Assembly: GCF_030272615.1 (NCBI RefSeq)
Contig: NC_081411.1
Span: 833,454,136-833,518,135 of the forward strand
Source of the DNA: Cryptomeria japonica
Taxonomy: Eukaryota > Streptophyta > Pinopsida > Cupressales > Cupressaceae
Direction: 5' to 3'
DNA length: 64,000 bases
In this document: positions 1 through 10,439 of the stretch, piece by piece
Position numbering within the stretch: position 1 is the stretch's first letter
How the letters are laid out: each line of letters opens with the position of its first letter
Program-made: the position numbers and the translations under genes
The notes under the pieces: generated by a model
What the model was told of the DNA's origin: nothing
What the model saw: the letters and a program-made list of their open reading frames with translations, nothing else
Database searches by the model: none

Positions 1-2
1 TC

Positions 3-3000
3 AAGACTGATGAGAAGAGTGCCATTGATGACCTCGATAATTACCTTGACATACCCGAATATAACTACATCTTTACTCTTAGCTCCGCTAACTTCGAAGA
101 CATTAACGGCCTTCCCCTTGTTCACCACCAACTCATTGACTGGGATCATGAAGGACCTGCACAGTTTGACACATTCCAAAACGATGAAGCTTTTATTGAC
201 TACTTGGGGATACGGAATGATCTTCCCCCTGGAGACCATAAAGCAGGATACACTATAGATCTCAATAGTGTGGCATATTTTGGTGAGGGTGTCGGACCTT
301 CCAGTCGCAAAAATGTGAAAATAAGAACAAATCAAGGGTCTTATGGTGAAAACCACACTGTGGCACTATCTGACCCCAAAAAAGTAAAAAGAAAGGACGC
401 ATCTGAGGGCGAAAACCTCTCTGAGGCACCCGAGGATGGAAGGCTCGACATTCTCCCAGCATCATATGAGGAAAAGTCATCCATGTTGGTAGAGGAGACT
501 ATCAAAACAAATATTGGTACAGAAGAGGTTACACACAACATATTCCTAGCTCAATCACTGACAGAGTCCGAAAGGTCAAAATTCATAAGTTTCTTCAAAG
601 AATGACAAATCAACTTTGCCTGGTCATACGTTGATATGCCTGGATTAGATCCGGATTTGGTAATGCATCATTTGACAGTCAAACCGGGGGCAAAACCAGT
701 AAAACAGAAATTAAGAAAAATGCATCCACAAGTGGCATTACTAGTCAAAGCAGAACTTGAGAAGTTATTGGATGTCGGATTCATACGCCCAATCGATTAT
801 CCCAAATGGATCTCCAACTTAGTGCCTGTCAGTAAACCAGATCGCAGCATCAGAATTTGCACAGATTTCAGAGACATCAACAAAGCTTGTCCAAAGGATG
901 ACTTCCCATTACCAAATATTGACTTGATTGTTGATCTCACAACAGGTCATGAAATGTTATCATTGATGGATGGATTCTTTGGTTATAATCAAATAAGAAT
1001 TGCACCCGAGGATCAACATAAAACATCATTTACTTGTCCGTGGGGAACTTTCTGCTGGAATGTCATGCCTTTTGGGCTAAAGAATGCAGGTGCGACGTAT
1101 CAAAGAGTCATGACTACTATCTTTCATGATCTCATGCACGTAACCGTGGAAGATTATGTTGACGACCTCTTGGGCAAATCAATAGATAGAAATACACATT
1201 TGGACATACTTTCAGTCGTCTTTGATCGGTTGGAAAAATAAAAAGTAAGATTAAACCCCAAGAAATGTGTCTTTGGAGTAACCTCTGGGAAGCTTCTAGG
1301 ATTCATTGTATCGAAAAGGAGAATTGAAGATGATCCAGCAAAAGTCAAGGCCATCTTGGAAATGCAACCACCAAGAAATATCAGTCAACTTCGATCCTTA
1401 CAAGGCAGACTCTAGTCCATCTGAAAATTCATAGCACAACTGGTAGAGAAGTGTAATCCTTTTCAACACCTGCTACATAAAAACATCAAATTCAAATGGG
1501 ATGATAACTGTCAACAGGCTTTCCAGACACTCAAAGATTATCTTCTAAATCCGCCAGTTCTGATGCCACCAGTTCCAGATCAACCACTATTATTATATAT
1601 TTCAGCTACTCCAACAGCATTGGGGGCACTCTTAGCGCAACAAATTGCTGAGGGCAAGGAAAAAGCAGTATATTATATTAGTCGCACATTGGTGGGATAT
1701 GAGCTAAACTACACACCAATTGAGCGTGCATGTCTCGCTGTGGTCTTTGCTTCGCAGAAATTACAACATTACATGCTTACTCATAAGACTAAGTTAGTTG
1801 CAAGGATAGACCCATTGAAATACCTTCTCAATAAGGCAACACTTACTGGGCGACTGGCCAAATGGGTAATGATCCTGAGTGAATTCGACATCGAGTATGT
1901 AGACAGAAAAGAATTAAAAGGACAAGCCATCGCAGATCAATTAGCAGATGCTCCCATGATAGATGATGTTCCTCTAAGTTCAGAATTTCCAGACGAATCC
2001 ATTTTAACAATGTCACATGCCAAGCCATGGCAACTGTACTTCAACGGCTCATACACACAGCATGGGGCAAGAGCTGGCATCCTCTTTATAACTCCTCAAG
2101 GAGATTCTATACCAAAATCATACCGCTTATCATTTCCTTGCACTAACAATATAGCGGAATATGAGGCATTAACAATAGGATTATGAATTGCAGTTCAATG
2201 GAAGATCCAGGAACTTCGTGTTTTTGGGGACTCCCAACTTGTCATCTATCAAGCAACTAATGATTACCAAACAAAAGATGAGAAATTAATGCCTTATAAA
2301 CAAATGGTGGATGACCTGAAACAACACTTTACAAAGATAGACTTTGAGCAGATACCAAGAGAGCAGAATCGCATCGCAGATGTCATGGCTACAATTGCTT
2401 CCCTGATTGATTTACCTCAAAATGAGACCCGCTATGAGTTCTTGGTGGATAACCTTTTGGTCCCTTCATATGAGATCATGCCTACTGAGACGATATACGT
2501 TGTTGGTCCCGAATCCCAGTTATATGGTTCCATTTTCACATACCTACGTGACAATACTTTACCTCCTGCTCTATCAAATAACCAACGTCGCACTTTCATT
2601 CGCCAATCCTCTCGATATGTCATTTTAGCTGATATCCTATACCGGCGAGGTCTAGATGCCACTCTTCTTAGATGTTTAGAAAGCGACGAAGCTCAGATTG
2701 CGTTACAGGAAGTGCATGAAGGGATATGTGGTCCACATGCTAGTGGTCCTACCTTGGCCAAGAAACTCATCAGGACTGGATATTATTCGCCCAATATGGA
2801 GAAAGACTCATACCAGTTTGTTAAGAAATGTAAGCAATGTCAAATTCATGGAGACCTCATACATGCACCAGCACAAGAACTTCAACCACTTGCATCTCCT
2901 TGGCCCTTTTGTCAATGGGGACTCGATCTCATAGGCAAGATTCACCCTCCTTCTTCCAATGGTCATAAATTCATTATCACTACCACAGAGTATTTTACAA

Positions 3001-3776
3001 AATGGATTGAAGTCGTGCCTCTCACACAAGTTACTGGAAAACAGATTGCTACATTCATCCTTAACTATATCATTTGCCGATACGGTATTCCTATTTCCAT
3101 TATCACTGATAACGGGCGTCCCTTCAAAAATCAAGATGTTCGTGAACTCTGTGACCGCTTTCGTATCTCCCATCGTTTCTCCACACCATATTACCCCCAT
3201 GGTAATGGCCAAGCTGAGGCGTCTAATAAAACAATCCTTAAAATGCTTAAGAAGACAGTCAATGATGCTGGTCGTAATTGGCATATCCAACTTAATCCTG
3301 CACTTTGGGCCTACCGCACAAGTGTCCGCACACCTACAGGAGCTACGCCCTATTCACTTGTCTATGGTACTGAAGCCATCTTGCCTATTGAGGTTGAGCT
3401 ACCCTCTTTACGGGTTTCTTTGCAAAACATCATCAGTGATGAAGACTATAGGGTCTCTCGCTTACAAGAGCTGGAACTATTGGATGAAGGAAGACAAACT
3501 GCTTTTAGTCATCTCAAGGCTTACCAACAATGAATGAGTCGCAGCTACAATCACAAGGTCAAGCCTCGCACATTTGAGGTAGGGGACTTAGTTCTCAGAG
3601 AAAATCCTAAAAATCAACAAGACAGAGAGAAGAAGGGCAAGTTTGAACAAAACTGGCTTGGTCCCTACATTATTACAGTAGCATATGGATCTGGTGCATA
3701 TCAACTCTCAACTACAGAAGGTGAACCTTTGGAGGATCCTATCAACAGCTTGCACCTTCGCAGGTTCTACACATAG
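3..3776 (+). pseudogene. pol: Ty3/gypsy pol polyprotein (RT, dual RNase H, integrase), decayed
   Basis: A single reading frame runs from base 3 to the TAG at 3774-3776, broken only by stops at 603 (TGA), 1239 (TAA), 1413 (TAG), 1422 (TGA), 2184 (TGA) and 3531 (TGA). No frameshift is needed. Reverse transcriptase covers about 660-1400, with a first catalytic Asp in LSLMDG and YVDDLL at 1155-1172. The RNase H at about 1563-1960 has lost its catalytic Asp (LLLYISATPT). The second RNase H at about 2030-2290 has FNGS where FDGS is expected, so its first Asp is Asn, but it keeps AEYEA and GDSQL. Integrase has an HHCC zinc finger (about 2710-2850), catalytic GLDL, TDNG and GQAEAS, and a C-terminal VGDLVLRE module. 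The frame is open to the left edge, so the start lies outside. It is non-functional as it stands. Confidence 0.95.
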
Positions 3777-4846
3777 CTCTTCGGAATATCCTAATTCAAA
3801 AATACAAAAAAATCATAAAAATAAAAAATCGTTACTTGGTGAAAACCTGGCAAACAGACACCTTGTGAACATTGTGACCACAATCAAATAAGACTTATAC
3901 AAGTGACAAGAGACACTAAACTTGAGGACTACAGTGGATGTTGGTGTCGAGTCTTGGTTTTCTTTTGATTTCATCTTTTTTGGTGACATGTCTTTTAGCT
4001 TTTCCAGGATGTCTCTGACTAGAGATTCTATCTCCAGGATGTCTTTGACTAGAAAGGCGAGGATGGGGTATCGTCACCTATTTGTATTTGTTGTCTGTGG
4101 ATTGTCTCTTAGTAATGCTATGACTTGTCCAAGGATATGAGGACACTATGAGTCTAGTATGAACTGGGGCATTCCTTGTTTGTGACTGTCTTATCTCCAT
4201 GCAAACAGGTACAATGATTTTCTGGGTCGAACATATGCCTCGATTGTCATAACCTACTTGCCATAATAAAGCTCAATGATGATAACGCACAAGAAGCTCT
4301 TTCACTTTCATATCTTCTATCTTTCATCCCCCTTTTCTTGATTGACTTCCATCGTCCTTCTTGAGTCTGCGTAGCCTACTATCACATGATTGAGTATAAT
4401 GACACACCAAAAACATTTGCATTTCATGTAGTTGCACCTGCATTACCACATATAAGCATTTCATACATACATATAGATATCACAATCGCATCACATCCTA
4501 CACACAACACCTATTAGCACAATTTACATTTGCATTATCATATTCATTTGCATTACATACATTCACATTTGCATCATGCATACACATATAAAAACATAAA
4601 ACAAAAATGCTGCATTGCATCATATACATATTTGTATCCATATCATAAAACATACATCATAAGAGCATCTCATCACATAGGTACACATGCATATAGCTAC
4701 CACAAAGATGAATCATCTCATATATATAATCATAAAAGTGTCATGATACAATGATGTCAAAATCATATGGCTACAAAAGCACCCGCAGGTGTCTACATCA
4801 TCATACAAAAATGGTACAAAACTGATACATAGGGAGCCCTTTACGG
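3777..4846 (+). other. post-pol non-coding region of element A
   Basis: I see no credible gene. Just after pol lies an A-rich stretch, then the motif GTGAAAACCTGGCAAACAG at about 3839, which recurs in element B (about 12980, 14704, 15514, 15571). A CAT/ATTTGCAT-rich, low-complexity stretch at about 4430-4740 also has a counterpart in B at 16400-16780. It separates pol from the tail-to-tail antisense gene that ends at 4847. Confidence 0.6.
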
Positions 4847-6807
4847 CTATGATGAACTCCCTCCCTTGGAGCCGCCTGGCCTCGATGGAATCTGAGCCCC
4901 TGAAGGACCTACCCCAAGATCATCCCGCCTGTCCCCTCTATCTGGTGGTGGTGGAGGACCCATAACCCCACCACTCGATACCTGTCTCCTTTGGCTCCCT
5001 CCCGTAGCTGTCGCTGTACGCAACGGTCTATGGAAGCTCCTCTCCTGTTGATCTGCTGGCACTGCAACATAGTAGAGATCTCGCCAGTAAGCAATCTCCT
5101 CCCCTGCTCGCAGGACATAAGCATATCCTACCCCTGTGTCCTCCGCTGCCTATCTCCCCGCCCTCAGCACTGTCTCAGCCTCTGTATAACGTTGAATAGC
5201 CTGATCACGCTCCCGCTCAGTATCTCTAAGCCTCCTCCTGAGCCAATCCCTCTCCCTCTCCAACTCCTGGATCTCATCTGCTTGGCCCTGGCAGATCTCC
5301 CTCAGCTCTATCAGCTCATCCTCCTCTGGGTCAGCCCCCTCCACCTCTGCCTGTGGCTCCCCCTGTATGGGTGCCTGCCCCTGTACATGTACCTGTACTG
5401 GTACCTGTCCCTGTATCTGTCCCTGTCCCTGTACCTGTACCTGTCTGGGACCCTGTGCTACTAGCACCTATAGCGGCAATCCACCGCGACCCCTCACCAC
5501 CCGAGCCTGTCTCCCCTCACCACCCTCCCTCCGAGGTGCAACCCTCCTCTCTCCAACTGCTCCCCTCCTCCTCCGTTGGCCTCTGCCCCCATCACCTCCA
5601 CCATCATCATCCTCTCCACCCCCATCTCCATCCAATGGCTCTCTCGGATCTGTCAACCGTGGGAAGGGATGCTCTGCCCAGTATGCTGTGTACTCAACAT
5701 CCATGCCGGCATCCTCAATCTCTGGCCACATGTCCCAAGGTAGGGGTATCATCTCTACCAGTTGTGTAACTGCCTGATCATATGACAGCAAGGGTCCAAA
5801 CTGTGCCTGATCTCTAACAGTCTATGCATACATGCCTGAGCCCCATGGCATCCTCTGAATCCTGCCAAACTATCGGCCAACCCTGTCCACTAGCTGCCTC
5901 TCCAGCACATAGGGCGTCCTCCCAATCAGATACCTACTCCAGAAGGTGTAAGGAAGCTCAACTGCATCATCCTCCCACTGCTCGCATCCCAGATATGGCC
6001 TCCATATGACCACATCAATATCATCTATCACCTGTCGCTAGTGCTCCAACCTGCCAATCTGTGGCTGCGATGTGATCATATCATAAAAGTGCACAAAGCT
6101 GCGTCCATGTCCCCTACCTCTGAAGTGTATCGGCCTCGTCACTGGCAGATGCTCGTAAGCCCATACCTGTAGCAATGTCACCCCACAGCCCAATCCCACT
6201 AATTTGTGGTACACAAACTGATGTAGCTCATAATAGAGGTGTGCCAGCACACATGGTCCCCAAGCATATCTGGTGTGCTGCGTCACCAGTGTCTCCAGTG
6301 CTCCTCCCCAACCCACAGCCAACCCCCGTGTCACCCTATCTGGACATAGGAACCCACTGATCGCTCCTCCTACCACTGCTGGCAGCGCTAGCCCTGTGGC
6401 TGTCATGGTGTCCCACGCCACGTGTCCTGCCCTCATCTCCAGTCCTGGGTCTTGGAATACTCATCTCAGGGCCTCCTTGTCTCCATCCTGATCGTATGGG
6501 ATCAGTTCCCCATCGATCAGTATCCTCAGTATCCTATATACATCCTCAAGGGTGACTGTCATCTCACCCATCGGCAAATGAAAAGTACAGGTCTCAGAGT
6601 GCCATCTCTCCGCCAGTGCAGTCAACAGTCCCATGTTCGCCCAAAACTTAGGCACATACAGAGCATGTCTCAATCTCATCTCCTCAATAGCCACTCGGTC
6701 CTCGAAGGACAACTCAGGTCGCAACCTCTGAGTAGACGGGAATCTCTCCCATGACTCTAGCATCGGCAAATACTCCTGCAGTCAAGCAAATCACTCATGT
6801 CAGTCAT

Positions 6808-7128
6808 AGTGGCATTCCCTATTTATCATAAAATGCTACTTTTTATCTAAATGCATATGGCATTCTATCCTAGTGACACTCACTGTTCATCACAAAGTGT
6901 TGCTATCTATCTTCGTGACACTCACTCTTCATCACAAAGTGTTGCTTCTATCCTAGTGGTACTCCCTATTCATCACAAAGTACTACGTGTGTGACACTCA
7001 TTGTTCATCACAAAGTGTTACTTACATTTGCACTCCCTGTTCATCACAAAGTGCTGCTCATACTCTAGTACTCCCTGTTCATCACAAAGTACTATATCTT
7101 GGTACTCACTGTTCATCACAAAGTGCCT
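6808..7128 (+). repeat. intronic tandem repeat with core TGTTCATCACAAAGT
   Basis: Seven clear copies and one degenerate copy of a unit whose core reads ACTCNCTGTTCATCACAAAGT, separated by 10-35 bases of variable spacer (period about 30-60). The array lies wholly inside the intron of the antisense PMD gene. It has irregular spacing and partly matching spacers, so it is not a CRISPR array. Confidence 0.85.
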
Positions 7129-7254
7129 TGATCTATCCTAGTCTTCTTAGAGGACCTGCTTGAGTGTATCCTCTCAGCAGCTTATCCAATCGACAGCATA
7201 TGCTCATCACAGAACTGCCGATTTGACCTAGAAGATGCAACTTCACACTTTTTA

Positions 7255-7505
7255 AAGCGCAAACGCGCTTACCTGACATAAACGTGCTTGAAGATTGCAC
7301 AGACGCACCTGAAAAACACAGACGTGCCTTTGCTCTGCACAGACGCGCCTGGGAGACACAGACGTACCTTCTTGGCACAGACGCGACTGACCATCACAAA
7401 CGCGGCTGCATTTGACACAGACGCAGGTTCAAATGCAGACATGACTGGCACAAACATAGACGCGCCTTGCGAGTACAGACGCACCTGGCACCAACGCAAA
7501 CGCGC
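7255..7505 (+). repeat. CAGACGCGCCTG-type degenerate tandem repeat
   Basis: About a dozen copies of a CACAGACGCGCCTGG-like unit, each about 20 bases long. The core ACGCGCCT is variably mutated to ACGTGCCT or ACGCACCT, again suggesting CpG decay. It lies in the 5' half of the antisense gene's intron and is conspicuously CpG-rich in AT-rich surroundings. Confidence 0.8.
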
Positions 7506-7780
7506 CTGGATGTTTTTGGACATTTTTTTGGACCCTAGTCTAAGCGCATTTATTGCTCTACCTACTATGCATTAATGACAAAATTAAGTGCGTCGAAGTA
7601 CGAGGAGGTTTGGTGGTACTTACCGGCTCTCCTGCCTCTGCTGGCCTCTGAAATCGACGAACGCGGTAGAATCTGTGAACGAAAGCCATCGCTGCTGACT
7701 GCTGCTACTCTATTTTTGCTCTGCAATCTGCTCTCGTGGATGTGTAGATGACAATGAGGATGTATTCTCCCCCGTGGTCT

Positions 7781-7788
7781 ATCTTATA
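7781..7788 (-). promoter_or_regulatory. candidate TATA box of the antisense PMD gene
   Basis: On the minus strand TATAAGAT begins at 7788, 99 bases upstream of the ATG at 7689-7687. That spacing would put transcription start near 7755 with a 5' leader of about 70 bases. The assignment rests on motif and distance only. Confidence 0.4.
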
Positions 7789-7881
7789 GACTACCCCTAG
7801 CCCTCATTTCCCGAGTCAGTCTTCACTATCCTGTGACTTTGTCACTTTATCCAGTTAGTCCATTCTAGCCTTTCTTTCTTA

Positions 7882-7930
7882 TCGAGAGATTGTCTGCGAT
7901 CTTTTCAGACATTTTCATCCAATCTCTCGA
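7882..7930 (+). other. perfect hairpin followed by GAGGGGGCATA
   Basis: TCGAGAGATTG (7882-7892) and CAATCTCTCGA (7920-7930) are exact reverse complements, with GTCTG/CAGAC nested inside. The G-tract GAGGGGGCATA follows directly. A second near-perfect hairpin, CTTTGAAACAA (about 7985-7995) and TTGTCTCAAAG (about 8010-8020), abuts the polypurine tract. Similar arrangements occur in elements B and F. Confidence 0.65.
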
Positions 7931-8015
7931 GGGGGCATATCATTCCCATCTTGGGGCAAATTTGTATCAGTTCACATTATCTTCTTTGAAACAACACGAC
8001 AAGCCGCATTGTCTC

Positions 8016-8029
8016 AAAGAGGGGCAAAA
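8016..8029 (+). promoter_or_regulatory. polypurine tract of element A
   Basis: The sequence AAAGAGGGGCAAAA immediately precedes the LTR start TGTAAACACCC. This is the expected primer site for plus-strand DNA synthesis and marks the 8030 LTR as the 3' LTR of a plus-strand element. Confidence 0.8.
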
Positions 8030-8915
8030 TGTAAACACCCAAAATTGTCCAGTCTAATTAAATAAATATTTTATTTATTTAATTATCTAAGCTTAATTCT
8101 TCTATTAATTAAATAAATCTTTATTTATTTAATTAATTCATTTATCCTCTTCTAGCCTTATTTCTCATTTAAATAAATACATTTATTTATTTAAATTATC
8201 CTTTTCCTAAATTAAATAAATATTTTTATTTATTTAATTATCCCACTTCTTCTATTAATTAAATAAATCTTTATTTATTTAATTAATTCATTAACCTTTT
8301 CTACCCATGACACATGTCATTCATCTCTTAATTCATACACTACCTACCCCTTTCATTATTTTATTATTTCTTTTACCTACCCTCTAATCATAGCCGACCT
8401 CCTTTTACACCTCTCAATCTTATCCCTCCATTTCTTATAGTGTCTTCTATATAAGGAGATGCTTCCTTCATTATCAAATCCTAATCATCCTAATGAATCA
8501 TCTTTTATACACTGGACTACACTACGATCCTACTTGCAACCACATTTCGTTCTTTGTTGAGCTCTTGTGCACATAAAATCTGAGAGCAAATATATCAAGC
8601 AAGATCAATGGAGATAGGAAGAATGGAGATCAAAACCCTATGGGACATGTGATGGTATAATCTTTGTGATTTCGTTTGATTTGCATTGTCTTAGGTAATC
8701 TTCATATGTTATGGTGGATCTTTGTTGTTGTTAGGCTAGGGTTTTGTGGTTGAATTCATTTAGCCTTTCAATATTGTTATTATTGTTATCCATTTTGACC
8801 ATATACAGTTATGGTTCATAAGTTATAAACAACAGAGTGAAGTACTATCAAAACTGTCATAACTAGGATAGTCATAAAAAATGCAAATTCTTGTTAGATT
8901 AGTTTAATTTACAGT
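8030..8915 (+). repeat. LTR of element A (3' end uncertain)
   Basis: It starts TGTAAACACCC after a polypurine tract. U3 contains five AT-rich palindromes (8056-8287), then TATATAA at 8448-8454, a plausible LTR TATA box. The 3' end cannot be fixed because only one LTR copy is visible; a CA-ending candidate lies near 8915. No target site duplication can be checked. Confidence 0.6.
8056..8287 (+). repeat. five tandem AT-rich palindromes in LTR U3
   Basis: Five hairpin-forming units with arms ATTAAATAAAT and ATTTATTTAAT lie at about 8056-8084, 8104-8138, 8167-8197, 8210-8240 and 8253-8287. The second and fifth appear identical over about 35 bases. Spacers are 13-30 bases of mixed sequence. They sit upstream of the LTR TATA box. 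Confidence 0.8.
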
Positions 8916-10439
8916 TTGCATGATAGAATTTTCTTTTTGATGATTTTTTTTATGTTATTTTGGAAACTAATTTTGGGCTTTTAATGTTTGTAGGACGCTT
9001 GACAAAGAATTTATCAATCAAACATATGCCTATCAAAGAATTAAAAAACAACATGACTACTGATGCATTGTTTTTGCAGGTTGCCTAAAGAGAATCAACC
9101 AAAAATCGTGTATTCTTTAAATTCATTATTTTTAGGCACCTAACTTGTTATCTAGTTAATGAACAAATCTATCTTTTGTGTTTTCAAAAAAATCAGAGAG
9201 GTAGGAGAGTATGCTCTTGTCTTTTACAGACAATTAAAAATCTAGACCCTCAAAGCTTTTTTCTAAGTTTTGAGATTTGTGTACCTTTAGCGGGCCTGCC
9301 ACAGTGGGAAAAAGTAATCACCCTGTGAGAATGACCCAAGTGAGTACAACTAGACCTAATCATTCCAACTCACTATAATAAATAGGCCTCTAGTGATTAA
9401 AGTCTCAGAGGATGGGATTATTTGAGTTTTCTCTTTTAGATCTCTCATATCGAGCATTTTGTAGGGCCTCATGGTCTCAATCATGTTTACATGACTACAA
9501 CTTGTTTCGGTACCTTGTCGGGCTATAGGCCTCAATCATGCTTGCGTGACTTCAAGGCGTAATTTCAAACGGAATTCCTGACTAAGAACTATAAGATTAG
9601 AAGCTACCTGATTCACCTCTGAAAGGTTGATAATCTTTGTGCAAGAGAGATGGTAACTCTCCCAAGACACTTTCCATCTCGTGCCCCCATTAGTGTTTGG
9701 ATTCGGTTAATACGACATTAAGAATCCATTGCGTGAGACTCAGCGGCCATATTCTGATTAGCTATTGGGTGTGTACCTAAGTCAGCAAGCAAAGTTTTTC
9801 TTCTCTAAGACAACTTCCATAGGGTTAGCGTGTTGTGATTGAATTATTATATATCTTGCATGTTTTCTGTGTTTTCATCCCTGAAACTAAAACTGGAGAA
9901 AACAACAAACAAAATCAGTGATAAACTCTGTCTATGTCCAAATTGGTCTCTGTCGATCATTGAAACATCAGTCCTTATCAAAACCTAGTAGTCATCAGTC
10001 ATTGAAACTCTATCTTTCAAAATCTCATCTCTGTCCAATCCTCTATCATACGAATTCCTGATCTTGTCAGTCAAAATAGTCAAAATTGCCCAGATCAGTC
10101 TACAACGAGCCTAAAACTGGTTATCATCCTCCGAAGCATAAACAACCTTGATAGTGTACCTTTGTCATTGTGTTGCATGATTTTTTCGATCATCTTTAAG
10201 CTAGTTCAAACAAATATCTTATCAAACCTAAGTCAATTGAGATAACATCTTACACAGGATAGATCATTCCTGAAACTAGACCAGATCTTAGTTACTTCTC
10301 TCAATCACTACGTTAAATGAACTACTAGCTACAATTTGATCTTGACTTCTGCAACACATCTAGCTCTTGGTCCTGTCGGTTGTAAATCCCTGTTCAAACC
10401 AAAAGCTCTTCTAAATTTTTTAACAAAAGTAAGAATCTC
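8916..10439 (+). other. retroelement leader-like, non-coding region
   Basis: No protein-coding signal was found. The stretch is continuous with the gag-like ORF that starts at 10440 and looks like the long leader between LTR and gag of a Tat-type element. It has a pair of phrases of the form CTCAATCATGNTTNC(A/G)TGACT (about 9477 and 9531). No canonical tRNA-Met primer site (TGGTATCAGAGC) is present. Confidence 0.4.

Larger units (their letters stand above)
4847..7689 (-). pseudogene. antisense plant mobile domain (PMD) gene inside element A, two exons, five nonsense codons
   Basis: Exon 1 is 7689-7624: ATG plus 21 codons, ending at a perfect donor (CCG|GTAAGT). The intron is 7623-6776 (848 bp) and ends TGCAG. 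Exon 2 is 6775-4847, in phase 0 with exon 1. Exon 2 stays in one frame over 1929 bases, apart from stops at 6461 (TGA), 6038, 5822, 5468 and 5150 (all TAG). The protein would be about 660 residues. The motifs LLTALAERWHSET, TFHLPMGEMTVTLEDV and IDDIDVVIWRPY are those of the plant mobile domain (aminotransferase-like, MAIN/MAIL1 family), which is known also from transposons. The C-terminal half has a Gln/Val-Gly repeat (about 5370-5460), an acidic segment, a predicted coiled coil (ELERERDWLRRRLRDTERER) and a Pro/Gly-rich tail. Every stop can be explained by a C-to-T change. The function in the element is unknown. Confidence 0.85.
1..8915 (+). mobile_element. Tat-type Ty3/gypsy LTR retrotransposon (element A), 5' part outside window
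   Basis: The order is: end of the protease/pre-RT linker, reverse transcriptase, two RNase H modules, integrase, a long post-pol region with an antisense gene, a polypurine tract, then an LTR starting TGTAAACACCC at 8030. A degenerate RNase H followed by a second RNase H before integrase is the hallmark of the Tat lineage of plant Ty3/gypsy elements (established knowledge). The 5' LTR, gag and protease lie left of the window. The LTR 3' boundary is uncertain because no second copy is present; 8915 is a guess at a CA end. The element is old: its coding frames are interrupted by many stops. Confidence 0.85.

Noticed and set aside
10-258. 82-codon plus frame at the left edge
   Set aside because: It overlaps the pol frame, which is open from base 3 with acidic pre-RT sequence; this is a shadow frame.
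2808-3290. 160-codon minus ORF within integrase
   Set aside because: Complement of the integrase core; shadow.
5353-5777. Plus-strand Pro/Val-Pro and Cys-Thr repeat ORFs
   Set aside because: They are the complement of the Gln/Val-Gly repeat in the antisense PMD gene.
6808-7128. CRISPR-like direct repeats
   Set aside because: Spacers are unequal and partly similar, the genome is a plant's, and no cas genes exist; it is an intronic tandem repeat.
8030-8915. Reading the LTR at 8030 as the 5' LTR of element B
   Set aside because: Its sequence clearly differs from the B LTR at 17909 and it is preceded by a polypurine tract, so it is best placed as the 3' LTR of A; a shared or recombinant LTR is not excluded.
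9285-9330. Possible tRNA-like or primer-site sequence near AGCGGGCCTGCCACAGTGGG
   Set aside because: No cloverleaf could be drawn and it does not start with TGG next to a defined LTR end.
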